Assembly: GCA_964458495.1 (NCBI GenBank)
Contig: CAYWJB010000018.1
Coordinates: 8,633 to 72,632 of the forward strand
Reading direction: 5' to 3'
From: JANWVO01 sp964458495
GTDB lineage: Bacteria > Acidobacteriota > Terriglobia > Bryobacterales > Bryobacteraceae
DNA length: 64,000 nt
This document shows, in pieces, positions 45,642 to 53,385 of this stretch. The notes under the pieces are model-generated. The model was not told the origin of the DNA. It made no database searches and saw only the letters and a list, made by a program, of their open reading frames with translations. Both the position numbers and the translations under genes were made by a program. How positions within the stretch are numbered: the first letter of the stretch is position 1; each line of letters starts with the position of its first letter.

Positions 45642-45651
45642 ATGCTACACT
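45642..45651. promoter_or_regulatory. overlapping divergent -10 boxes (alaC / rhodanese-like)
   Basis: TAGCAT for alaC on the minus strand (45647-45642) and TACACT for the rhodanese-like gene on the plus strand (45646-45651) share two base pairs. The start codons are only 26 bp apart. Polymerases could not occupy both at once. Confidence 0.45.
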
Positions 45652-45658
45652 GCCGGTC

Positions 45659-46066
45659 ATGAGGGCATTCTGCTGGGCTTGCGTCCTGGCCTCTGTGCTG
45701 GCCTTCGCCTTTGCCTGCGCTCAGCAGGGAGGCGGCGTGAAGGAGCTGACGGCCGAGGAGCTGGCCAGGCTGCTCGAGCAGCCGGACAAGGTGTTTTTCC
45801 TCGACGTCCGCGAGCCTTCCGAAATCCAGGCGCTCGGTTCGGTGAAGGGATACGTGAACATCCCCATGAGCCAGTTGCCCGTGCGGCTGGCGGAGATCCC
45901 GAAGAACAAGGTGATCGTCACCCTTTGAACGCAAGGCGGTCGCGCTGCCCGGGCGGCGGCGTTCCTCCAGCAGAAGGGCTACCGCACCGCAGGTTCGTGC
46001 GGGCTCGAATCCGTCAAGCGGCAGAGGGGCGGAGCCTCCATCCCGACCACGGGTGGCAGGCGGTAG
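45659..46066 (+). CDS. exported rhodanese-like protein with in-frame TGA at the active-site Cys (candidate selenoprotein)
   Basis: An exported single-domain rhodanese. After a signal peptide (AFCWACVLASVLAFAFAC) come ELTAEELARLLEQ, VFFLDVREPSEIQ and the strand KVIVTL. The next codon, where the catalytic cysteine belongs, is TGA (45926-45928). The frame then continues with the rest of the fold: TQGGRAARAAAFLQQKGYRT and GSCGLESVKRQ, ending at TAG 46064-46066 (135 residues with position 90 as Sec). Codons after the TGA keep the high GC3 of real genes. A stem-loop lies directly downstream. Alternatives are a nonsense mutation exactly at the Cys codon or a sequencing error; then the product would stop at 45925. 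Confidence 0.6.
45928..45963 (+). promoter_or_regulatory. candidate bacterial SECIS stem-loop
   Basis: AACGC (45928-45932) pairs with GCGTT (45959-45963). Inside, GTCGC (45939-45943) pairs with GCGGC (45953-45957, one G-U), closing a 9-nt loop GCTGCCCGG that begins with G about 15 nt after the TGA. This is the position and general shape of a bSECIS, but in GC-rich DNA such folds arise easily by chance. Confidence 0.35.
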
Positions 46067-46086
46067 ATCCACAGCGAATCCCGGCG

Positions 46087-46092
46087 TAAGAT
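46087..46092 (+). promoter_or_regulatory. -10 box TAAGAT, leaderless-type
   Basis: TAAGAT ends 6 nt before the ATG at 46099, so transcription would begin at or beside the start codon. Confidence 0.45.
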
Positions 46093-46098
46093 TCCTGC

Positions 46099-46635
46099 AT
46101 GCGCAGGTTCAGCGCAGCGTTTCTGATGCTTGCATCGTGGTCTGTGTGCGCCCAGACGTTCGAGTTCAACGGCGAGCTTCGCGCGGGCGAAACATACTCC
46201 CGCAAGCTGTCGCGCGGGCTGGTGTTTTGCCTCATGCCCTACAGCCGGGAAGCGGGGTGGGAGATCCTCGTCTCCACGGAATGCCGGCAGGACGCTCCGG
46301 ATTTCTCCGGCATCGCCACGCCGCCGTACCGCGGCCCGAACGCGCTGCAGCTGGATGGCTTCCATTTCCTGCCGGATACGAAGCTCTTCAGCAAAGTCCG
46401 TGAGTTCCGGTTCGTGCTCCGGGAACAGGATGTGCGCCGGATCCGGGAAACGTTGAACCAGAGGCCGCAGGATGCCGCGCGGATTCTGGATCTTGCCGAG
46501 CGGCTCGGGAAGGGCAGGGGAGAGGTGGAGATCCTTGAGGCGGATGCCGTCCGCGGCGAACCTCTCTACGACACGAAGCTGCTGCGAATCCGTTTCCGGG
46601 CGAAGCTGACGATTCCCGAGCGCGGCGGGCGGTAA
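46099..46635 (+). CDS. exported protein of unknown function
   Basis: A 178-residue protein I do not recognise. A Sec signal peptide (FSAAFLMLASWSVCAQ) leads into a mature part with mixed strands and a helical stretch (EQDVRRIRETLNQRPQDA). Two cysteines remain (FCLMPYS, STECRQD) and could form a disulfide. It ends in a basic tail. It lies downstream of the rhodanese-like gene but with its own -10, and converges on a minus-strand gene. Confidence 0.6.
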   Translation: MRRFSAAFLMLASWSVCAQTFEFNGELRAGETYSRKLSRGLVFCLMPYSREAGWEILVSTECRQDAPDFSGIATPPYRGPNALQLDGFHFLPDTKLFSKVREFRFVLREQDVRRIRETLNQRPQDAARILDLAERLGKGRGEVEILEADAVRGEPLYDTKLLRIRFRAKLTIPERGGR

Positions 46636-46763
46636 GCCCGCGTTCGCGCATTGCGCCACACGGTGCAAGGCGTGCTCTGCGGGGAGTTCGTCCTCCGCCG
46701 CAGCCGTCCCTCGCGGACGTGCCGGTCACGGGATGAAGACAGCTCGCCGCGGTCACCGCCTCG

Positions 46764-47675
46764 CTACTTGTACCGGATCTCCACCACGCGCCCGCGCCAA
46801 TACGGATGCGGCCCCGAAGGCAGAATCCAGGACACCTCGCCCTCTGTGGGGATCCACATCCCGTTCCGCAATGCATAGCGGCTGAACCTCCCCTGCCAGG
46901 GCGCCGGCACGCGCTTCCCCTTCACCATTCGTCCGCGCGCCTCCGCCCGGACCGCCAGCACAAAGTCGTCCTCGCCGAACACAAACGTTAACGCGGCGCT
47001 GACGGTTCCGTGACGAATGGTGGCCAGCGCCGAGCGCTCGTCCACCGCGCTCCACTCCACCATCCCGCCCGGCAGCAGCGCCACTGGATACCACGGCGCT
47101 TCGGCCAGGAACCGCATCAGCTGGTCCGCGGCAATCTCGCCCGCGCCACGCACGTTCGCCACCGGCCAGAGGCCGAGGATCCGCGCCTCGGTGCTCCCCA
47201 CACCGGCGGCATAGGCATCCCGTACGAAGACCGGGACGCCGGGGGCCATGGCGACGCGTGCCTCCCACGCGAAGCCCGGAGCGCGCAGCGTGACCCGCTG
47301 CTTGGCCGTGAACGGAACCCACCGCTCGCCATCCTCGCTCAGGTTGAACTCCCCCTCCTGCCTCATCCACACCCCGTCAACCGGCGCAGCTTCTCGCGTC
47401 ACCGCGCGGCGCAAGTAACGCTGCACCGGCAGCGGCAGCCCGGCGGCGTCCTGCGCGCAGCAGGGCGGCGCCGTCTGTTGCGCCGCGGCTTCCTCCAGCG
47501 CTGCACGGGCGGTCCTGGACGACGCGCGCCACCAAAGCGGTCCGCCGAATACGAGCAGCGCTGCCAAAGCCAACAACGCCGCAGCCAGGACCCACACCTT
47601 CACGCCCCCTTTCCGGATGCAAGGCGCAGTCCCTGCATCCACGTGCCGCCGGAGCGGATTCCCCCGCCGTTTCAT
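46764..47675 (-). CDS. membrane-anchored DUF6544-like protein
   Basis: A 303-residue protein resembling the DUF6544 family: LPLPVQRYLRRAV, WVPFTAKQRVTLRAPGF, PGVPVFVRDAY, RFLAEAPWYPVALLPG and IPTEGEVSWILPSG occur in the expected order. One N-terminal transmembrane segment (VWVLAAALLALAALLVFGG) anchors it. The function is unknown. The ATG at 47675 overlaps the CE15 stop as ATGA. An alternative GTG at 47603, just before KVWVLAAA and preceded by GGAAAGGGGG, would remove 24 untypical residues and may be the true start. Confidence 0.65.
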   Translation of the reverse strand: MKRRGNPLRRHVDAGTAPCIRKGGVKVWVLAAALLALAALLVFGGPLWWRASSRTARAALEEAAAQQTAPPCCAQDAAGLPLPVQRYLRRAVTREAAPVDGVWMRQEGEFNLSEDGERWVPFTAKQRVTLRAPGFAWEARVAMAPGVPVFVRDAYAAGVGSTEARILGLWPVANVRGAGEIAADQLMRFLAEAPWYPVALLPGGMVEWSAVDERSALATIRHGTVSAALTFVFGEDDFVLAVRAEARGRMVKGKRVPAPWQGRFSRYALRNGMWIPTEGEVSWILPSGPHPYWRGRVVEIRYK

Positions 47676-48964
47676 GCTCCGCCGGCGCTGAAATGCTTCT
47701 GGGCAAACGCGATGAATTGCTCCCAGTCGTAACCGGTCACATCATGCTTTCCGGTCCGGATATGATAGCCCAGCGTGCCCATCACGGGCCGATGAACCGG
47801 CGGCATTTCGCTTGCCGGCAAGCCCTCTTTTCCGAGCAAACGGTACACCGGCGTGGCGTGGAGAAGCGAAAGAAATTCGCCTCGCGGATCGGCCCACAGG
47901 TCCTCGGCGGCGCTCGCCGCATATACCGGCCTCGGGGCGCAGAGCGCCACCAGCATGTGCTGGTCCACGGGGAGGTCGTCTTCGCGATTGGCGTACTTCA
48001 GGAAATTCCCGCAGAACCAGTATGGAAACGTCTTCGTAATGGACGCGACTGTCTCCCCGAAACGGCGGCGGCTCAGCGCCGCTCCCATGCAGCCGGAATC
48101 GTTGGAAATCACCAGCGCAAATCGTTCGTCCTGCGCCCCTGCCCAGAGCGCTGTCTTCCCGAGCCGCGAGTGCCCCATCACGGCAACGCGGCGGGCGTCG
48201 ACCAAGGGTTCCTGCGCCAGGTAGTCCAGCGCCCGGCTCAAAGCCCACGCCCAGGCGCCGATCGTTCCCCATTCCCCGGGCGCAGGCGAGGTCTGTCCGG
48301 GGCGGTAGAAGAGCGGAATCACACCCCGGCGGAAGGCGTCCTCGCGGTTGTCGGGGGCGATATCGGCGTAACAGGCGGTGGCGAGCGCGAAGCCCGCCGA
48401 GGTGATCTTTTCCACCGCCCACCGGGACGCCCTCGCTCCGCGGGAGGCTTCCGTGGCGCGGTTGCCCACGATGCCGGACTCCGGGCTGTTGCGCAGCCAG
48501 TTGGGATTCAGCGGCACCGCCGGATCGTCCGACACCGTGTGGTTTCCCATGAAATTCAGGCCGAGAAACGCCGGGAATTTGCGCCCCGAATGCGGGGGAA
48601 AATACAGAAGAAGATCCATGGCCGGGCCGCCGGGCTTGTCCGAAAAATGGATCCGGACCTGCTTTCTGAGCACGGAGCCGCGCAACGCCGGTTCCGCGGG
48701 CGAGAGGACCTCGAAGCGCAGCCCCGCGGGCCGCCCGGCGGGCGTGCGGCCATAGACCTCGTCTTCGAACAGGCGCAGGATCTCCGCTCTGCGCCGCCGC
48801 CAATCTGCAGCGCGGACCGGCGCGCCGTTCAGGAACCGCAGTGGATCAGGCAGGCGGTAGGGCGGGACTTTGGATTCGTCGTAGTTCGTCTCCGGCGGCG
48901 CCTGGGCCGCCAGGGCGGCGGCAGACGCGGCAGCAGCGGCACAAAATTCTCTTCTGTGGATCAT
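47672..48964 (-). CDS. CE15 glucuronoyl methylesterase-like enzyme, Tat signal
   Basis: A 430-residue alpha/beta-hydrolase of the CE15 type, which cleaves ester bonds between glucuronoxylan side chains and lignin. The nucleophile Ser lies in VMGHSRLGKTALWAG; DERFALVISNDSGCMGAALSRR holds the usual second conserved block. The C-terminal His is probably in KHDVTGYDW or a nearby HIRTGKH. The N-terminus IHRREFCAAAAASAAALAA is a twin-arginine-type signal, so the enzyme is exported. GGAGGT 7 nt before the ATG fixes the start. It is followed by an overlapping DUF6544-like gene. Confidence 0.82.
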   Translation of the reverse strand: MIHRREFCAAAAASAAALAAQAPPETNYDESKVPPYRLPDPLRFLNGAPVRAADWRRRRAEILRLFEDEVYGRTPAGRPAGLRFEVLSPAEPALRGSVLRKQVRIHFSDKPGGPAMDLLLYFPPHSGRKFPAFLGLNFMGNHTVSDDPAVPLNPNWLRNSPESGIVGNRATEASRGARASRWAVEKITSAGFALATACYADIAPDNREDAFRRGVIPLFYRPGQTSPAPGEWGTIGAWAWALSRALDYLAQEPLVDARRVAVMGHSRLGKTALWAGAQDERFALVISNDSGCMGAALSRRRFGETVASITKTFPYWFCGNFLKYANREDDLPVDQHMLVALCAPRPVYAASAAEDLWADPRGEFLSLLHATPVYRLLGKEGLPASEMPPVHRPVMGTLGYHIRTGKHDVTGYDWEQFIAFAQKHFSAGGA

Positions 48965-49041
48965 GGCGTGACCTCCGGGCGCGGCCCAGGCCGTCCGCCG
49001 CCCAGAATATCAGGAGCGCCGGGGAGCCGGAACCACCGCGC

Positions 49042-50511
49042 TCAGCGCTGCGCGGGCGGCACCACGGCGGCGTCTGCCTGCATGGGAATGCGCACCGCGA
49101 ACGTGGAACCCTCCCCCACCCTGCTTTTCACCCAAACCTGCCCTCCATGGGCCCGCGCAATCCACTGCACGAAGGCCAGGCCGAGTCCCACTCCTCGCCC
49201 GGCCGTCTTCTCGCCTTCCCGGACCCTGTAGAACTTCTCGAAGATGTGCGGCAGGTGATGTTCGGCGATGCCCGGACCATTGTCGGAGACTTCGATCACC
49301 GCGTCCGGCCCATCGGGGAAAATCCGCACGGCAATGCGCCCGCCCTCTTGCGTGTACTTCACGGCGTTCGACAGCAGGTTGTCGAACAGCCGCTCCATCT
49401 GCAGACGGTCCACCGCGGCAACGCAGGCCGTGTCCGCTTCCAGATCGATCCCCTGCCGCTTGGCCTCCGCCAGCGGCAGGAACCGCGCCACTTGCCGGGC
49501 CGCAATTTCGGCCAGGACTTCCGGCTCGCGGCGGATCCGGATCTGGCCGGCCTCCGCCTGCGCCAGTTGCAGCAGCGACTGCACGATCCGCCCCAGCCGC
49601 TCCACGTCCTCCAGCGCGGTGGCGATGGCGCGGCGGAAATCTTCCGTCGTTCTTGCCGTCAACAGGGCCACCTCAAGCTGGCCGCGGATCGCCGTCAAAG
49701 GAGTTCGCAGTTCGTGCGAGGCGTCCATGGAGAACCGCCTCATCTGCTCGAAGTTCGCCTCCAGACGTTCCATCATGCTGTTGAACGTGGCGATCAGCTC
49801 ATCGAGCTCATCGCCCGTGCCCAGCCGTTCAATCCGCAGGCTGAGATTGCCTCCTGAAACGGTCTGCGCCGTGTGTACGACCCGCTGCAAGGGCGCGAGG
49901 GCCCGGCCGGCGGCGAACCATCCCAGCACCCCGATGGCGAGCAACATCACCGGAGCGCTCACCAGATAGACGGCCATCATGCGCGCGTGGACGCGCTCCA
50001 TGTCGCTCGTCGGAAGCCCGATGGCCGCGAAGTACTGTTTTCCTGCTGCGCCGTAGGGACCCATGCGCACCATGTAGGTTTCCCCCTTCGCGCCCCGCCG
50101 CTGCACAGTCTCGGCGCGCCCTGCCTGGAGCAGCCTGTGGACCGTCTCCGGCGATTCCCGCCCGATTGCGGCATAGCCCACCGACATCTCCACCACTTCG
50201 CCCCCGGCGTCGGTGAGCAGAAACACGCGCCGCAACCGCTCTACCGTGAAGGACTCCTCCGGGTGTTCAGGATCGTAGGCCCACACCAGCTCGCCGTCGC
50301 GCGACCTCAGGAAACCCTTCAGCGCGCTCCATTCGCCGTCCAGCAGCCGTTCGGTCTGCTGGTGAATGATCACGAGAAGCGCCTGGTGAAACGTGAAGCC
50401 GATCGACGCCATCACGACGCCAAACAGCAGAACGTAGCTCAGTGTAAGCCGCGTGCGCAGGCCCGGCGCCGGACGCGATGGCAACCCCAGGCGTCCGGAT
50501 CCGGCTGTCAT
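49042..50511 (-). CDS. two-component sensor histidine kinase
   Basis: A 489-residue membrane kinase. Transmembrane helices near 22-45 and 178-200 flank a ~130-residue periplasmic sensor. A HAMP region follows, then the phosphoacceptor H266 in FSMDASHELRTPLTA, and the ATPase with N-box (LFDNLLSNAVKYT), EVSDNGPGI and GVGLGLAFVQWIARAHGG. The start ATG at 50511 has a strong GGGAGG 7 nt upstream; a GTG at 50529 lacks one. It lies 31 bp after its response regulator and resembles the heavy-metal/CusS type. The signal is unknown. Confidence 0.9.
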   Translation of the reverse strand: MTAGSGRLGLPSRPAPGLRTRLTLSYVLLFGVVMASIGFTFHQALLVIIHQQTERLLDGEWSALKGFLRSRDGELVWAYDPEHPEESFTVERLRRVFLLTDAGGEVVEMSVGYAAIGRESPETVHRLLQAGRAETVQRRGAKGETYMVRMGPYGAAGKQYFAAIGLPTSDMERVHARMMAVYLVSAPVMLLAIGVLGWFAAGRALAPLQRVVHTAQTVSGGNLSLRIERLGTGDELDELIATFNSMMERLEANFEQMRRFSMDASHELRTPLTAIRGQLEVALLTARTTEDFRRAIATALEDVERLGRIVQSLLQLAQAEAGQIRIRREPEVLAEIAARQVARFLPLAEAKRQGIDLEADTACVAAVDRLQMERLFDNLLSNAVKYTQEGGRIAVRIFPDGPDAVIEVSDNGPGIAEHHLPHIFEKFYRVREGEKTAGRGVGLGLAFVQWIARAHGGQVWVKSRVGEGSTFAVRIPMQADAAVVPPAQR

Positions 50512-50542
50512 GGCATTCCTCCCGCGCACGCCTGCCGGGGCG

Positions 50543-51244
50543 CTAGCCGCCCATCCCCGCGGCCGGCGCGTTCTCCCGTGTGGCCTCGAGCATGTAGCCG
50601 ATGCCGCGCACTGTGCGGATCAGTTTCTCCGGAAATGGATCGTCGATTTTCGCGCGCAGGTGGCGGATGTAGACGTCCACGATATTGGTCAGGCCGTCAT
50701 ATTCCATGTCCCACACGTGTTCCACGATCATCGTGCGCGTGAGAGGGCGGCCCTGGTTGCGCACCAGGTATTCCAGAATGCTGAATTCCTTGGGGGCGAG
50801 GTCGATGGGCCGCCCGCCCCGCGTCACCTTCCGCCGCAGGCAGTCCACCACGAGGTCCCCGGCCACCAGGCGCTCCGGAACGGGCTGCCCGCGCCGGAGC
50901 AGCGCCTTGACCCGGGCCAGCAGCTCCTCGAAGGCGAACGGCTTCACCAGGTAATCATCGGCGCCCACTTCCAGGCCTCGCACGCGGTCTTCCACCTCGC
51001 TGCGCGCGCTCAGGATCAGCACCGGCGGGCTGACCTTGCGGTTGCGCGTCTTCTCGAGCACGGTGAGCCCGTCCATGTCGGGGAGCATGAGGTCCAGAAT
51101 CAACAGGTCGTAGTCGAGCTCGTGCATCCGCTCCAGGCCCGTCTGGCCGTCGGGCGCCGTGTCCACCTGGTATCCAGCCCCTTCCAGCCCGCGCTGGATG
51201 AAATCGGCGATCCTGTCTTCGTCCTCTATGACCAGAATTCTCAT
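50543..51244 (-). CDS. OmpR-family response regulator
   Basis: A 233-residue regulator: receiver domain with phosphoacceptor D51 (DLLILDLMLPDMDG) and the conserved Lys in ADDYLVKPF, then a winged-helix DNA-binding domain (LAPKEFSILEYLVRNQGRPLTR, read as two shorter motifs, and RHLRAKID). It should be phosphorylated by the kinase encoded directly downstream. The ATG at 51244 (MRILVIED) has GGAG close upstream; the longer ORF start at 51286 is unlikely because it adds a non-homologous leader. Confidence 0.93.
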   Translation of the reverse strand: MRILVIEDEDRIADFIQRGLEGAGYQVDTAPDGQTGLERMHELDYDLLILDLMLPDMDGLTVLEKTRNRKVSPPVLILSARSEVEDRVRGLEVGADDYLVKPFAFEELLARVKALLRRGQPVPERLVAGDLVVDCLRRKVTRGGRPIDLAPKEFSILEYLVRNQGRPLTRTMIVEHVWDMEYDGLTNIVDVYIRHLRAKIDDPFPEKLIRTVRGIGYMLEATRENAPAAGMGG

Positions 51245-51313
51245 CTCACTCCGGTTCTTCCCCTGGATTCGATCCCAGATTAGCACCGGGAGCGGCCGGG
51301 CCGTGCCGCGCCC

Positions 51314-51856
51314 TCACCGCACCAGCACGGTCTCCGTGATCTGTTCGCCCAGGTGCACATGAAACCCGCCCGGGACCGGGTGAACCCACAGCCCGCCGTC
51401 CTCGGGCGCCGGAATGTCCTCCACACGCCGCACCAGCTGGAAATTGCCCGTTTCTCCTGCGCTTGCAAAACGGCCAATGTGAAGGTGCAGATGGCACTGC
51501 GTGCGGACCTGCGAACCGTTGTAGGCGATGCCCCAGCCGTCGCCGAACTTCTCCCTGGCCACCTGGATTGCGAACCGCCAGAGCCCGTCCCGCACGGACT
51601 TCGGATAGTCGTGAAGGTGGTGCTCGCCCGGGCGGTGCATCCGGGGGAGCGCCAGCCAGCGGTTCGGCTTGCGCGGATTGATGTCTTTCAGCAGGAAGAA
51701 CTCGACGTGGGGCGGCTGCTTTTCCGCCTCGGCGCAGAGCGAGCAATTCCGCGCCTTCATCGTCTCCGGACGCGCCGGATCGCAGGCGCATTGCGAGACA
51801 TCGGCCAGTGCGGGCCAGGCGGCCAGCACGAACGCCGTGACCAGGGCGAGCCGCAT
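51314..51856 (-). CDS. exported HIT-like (His-triad) protein
   Basis: A 180-residue protein with a Sec signal (LALVTAFVLAAWPALA). A Cys-rich N-terminus (CACDPARPET, RNCSLCAEAE) may bind metal or form disulfides. The C-terminal part has the His triad-like CHLHLHIG, resembling CDP-diglyceride hydrolase or HIT/GalT-fold phosphohydrolases. The substrate is unknown. The ATG at 51856 is favoured over 51865 because TATAAT at 51869-51864 ends exactly 7 nt before it and overlaps the upstream ATG. It diverges from the GT39 gene with 20 bp between the start codons. Confidence 0.65.
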   Translation of the reverse strand: MRLALVTAFVLAAWPALADVSQCACDPARPETMKARNCSLCAEAEKQPPHVEFFLLKDINPRKPNRWLALPRMHRPGEHHLHDYPKSVRDGLWRFAIQVAREKFGDGWGIAYNGSQVRTQCHLHLHIGRFASAGETGNFQLVRRVEDIPAPEDGGLWVHPVPGGFHVHLGEQITETVLVR

Positions 51857-51863
51857 GGCCGCC

Positions 51864-51871
51864 ATTATACT
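51864..51871. promoter_or_regulatory. overlapping divergent -10 boxes (HIT-like / GT39)
   Basis: TATAAT on the minus strand (51869-51864) serves the HIT-like gene (7 nt to ATG). TATACT on the plus strand (51866-51871) serves the GT39 gene (5 nt to GTG). The boxes share four base pairs, the closest overlap of the two such sites in the window. Confidence 0.5.
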
Positions 51872-51876
51872 GGTGA

Positions 51877-53373
51877 GTGTCCCCCCGCGGGTTTCGGGAT
51901 CCCCAACTGTGGCTGCTGGCCGCGTTCTGCCTGCTGGCTGGGGCGGCCTGCTTCTCAGGGCTTTCCTCTGCGGGGCTGTTGGGGCCGGACGAGCCCCGTT
52001 ACGCCTTCATCGGGCGGGAAATGGCCCGGAGCGGGGACTGGCTGACGCCACGCCTGTGGGGCGAGCCCTGGTTCGAGAAGCCGCCTCTGCTGTACTGGCT
52101 GACTGCGGCCGCTTTCCGGCTGGGAGTGGGGCAGGACCTGGCGCCGCGCGCTCCGCTGGCCGCGCTCTCCGTGCTCTTTCTCGCCGCGCAATGGATTCTG
52201 CTGCGGCGGTTGCTGGATCTCCGCACGGCGTGGCTGGCCACATTTCTGAATGCTTCCACCGCGGCGTGGGCCGCGTACAGCATGATCGGCGTCACCGATC
52301 TTCCGCTGGCCGTCTTCTTCCAGTGCGCCGTTCTGCTGGCGTGGCTCGAAACCCGGGCCCCAAGCGGTTGGCAGCGGTATGTCGCCGCGGCCTGTCTGGG
52401 TGCCGCGGCGCTGGCCAAGGGGCTTGTGCCGCTGGTGCTGTTTGTCCCTGTACTGTGGTTCCTCCGGAAGCAATGGCGGGCCTGGACGGGCCCCCTTCTT
52501 CTGTTCCTGCTGCTGGCGGCGCCGTGGTACGCGGCCATGACGGCCATGCACGGCCGCCCCTTTCTGGATGAGTTCTTCCTGCGCCACCATCTCTCCCGCT
52601 TTTCCAGCGACGAGTTGCAGCACGTACAGCCTTTCTGGTTCTATGTGCCCGTGCTCGCCGCGGGGCTTTTCCCCTGGATCCCGGCGCTCATGACCGCAGG
52701 CTCCTCTCTCTGGAAAGACATTCGCCTGCGGATCCCGCTTGCGGTCTTTCTTTTCGGGTTCCTGTTTTTCTCGCTATCACGGAATAAATTGCCGGGCTAT
52801 CTGCTTCCACTCTGGCCCTCCCTCTGCGTTCTGGCCGGGGCGGGCCTGGCGGGCGCGCCGCGGGCGGGCCGGCCGCTGTTCTGGACCGTGATGCTGGCCG
52901 GCCTTTGCCAGGCGCTTGCCTCCGCGCTTCCGGAGGCGCTTCTGTACGGAATCTCGAAAGCGTCGTTCGGCGATGTTGCCTGGGAGTACTTCGCGGCGCT
53001 GCTTCCCCTGGCGCTGGCCGTCTGGTGGCTGGATCACCGGGGTCTGCGGTTGACCGCCGCCACTGCGGCGGCTGTCATCGCCTGCGGCGGCTTCTGGTAT
53101 GTCAAGCTCAGCGCCGCGCCGGTGCTCGACCAGGTGGTCAGCGCGCGGGGGCTCTGGCGACGGGTGGCGGCGCGAAGCAACGACGTCTGCATTGACCGCC
53201 TCCACCGCGCCTGGCGCTACGGACTGGCCTATTATGCAGGCGCTCCCTTGCCTGATTGCGCCGAGCGTCCGCTGCCGATCCGGATTGATCAAGAGCCGGA
53301 TGCTCTCCCAAAGATCCTTCCCGACCTGCCGCGCGATCCCGGCGGGGGCGCCCCTGCGGGCGCCGGGCAGTAG
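51877..53373 (+). CDS. glycosyltransferase family 39 (ArnT/PMT-like) membrane protein
   Basis: A 498-residue polytopic membrane protein. The first loop has LLGPDEPRYAFIGREMA, the conserved Asp-Glu of GT39/ArnT-type enzymes, followed by WFEKPPLLYWL. Around 11 hydrophobic segments follow, then a periplasmic C-terminal domain. Such enzymes move a sugar from a polyprenyl-phosphate carrier to lipid A, protein or another acceptor on the periplasmic side. The acceptor is unknown. GTG 51877 is preceded by TATACT 5 nt upstream and no Shine-Dalgarno. A DegT aminotransferase follows after 12 bp. Confidence 0.85.
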   Translation: MSPRGFRDPQLWLLAAFCLLAGAACFSGLSSAGLLGPDEPRYAFIGREMARSGDWLTPRLWGEPWFEKPPLLYWLTAAAFRLGVGQDLAPRAPLAALSVLFLAAQWILLRRLLDLRTAWLATFLNASTAAWAAYSMIGVTDLPLAVFFQCAVLLAWLETRAPSGWQRYVAAACLGAAALAKGLVPLVLFVPVLWFLRKQWRAWTGPLLLFLLLAAPWYAAMTAMHGRPFLDEFFLRHHLSRFSSDELQHVQPFWFYVPVLAAGLFPWIPALMTAGSSLWKDIRLRIPLAVFLFGFLFFSLSRNKLPGYLLPLWPSLCVLAGAGLAGAPRAGRPLFWTVMLAGLCQALASALPEALLYGISKASFGDVAWEYFAALLPLALAVWWLDHRGLRLTAATAAAVIACGGFWYVKLSAAPVLDQVVSARGLWRRVAARSNDVCIDRLHRAWRYGLAYYAGAPLPDCAERPLPIRIDQEPDALPKILPDLPRDPGGGAPAGAGQ

Positions 53374-53376
53374 AAT
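53371..53376 (+). promoter_or_regulatory. -10 box TAGAAT overlapping the GT39 stop
   Basis: The GT39 stop TAG is also the first half of TAGAAT, which ends 9 nt before the ATG at 53386. The DegT gene may thus have its own transcript besides read-through. Confidence 0.35.
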
Positions 53377-53385
53377 GGGGATGCC

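Noticed and set aside
45659..45928. Rhodanese-like gene as a simple truncated pseudogene
   Set aside because: The stop falls precisely on the catalytic Cys codon and the rest of the domain stays in frame with coding-like codon use, so a selenoprotein is at least as likely; not fully excluded.
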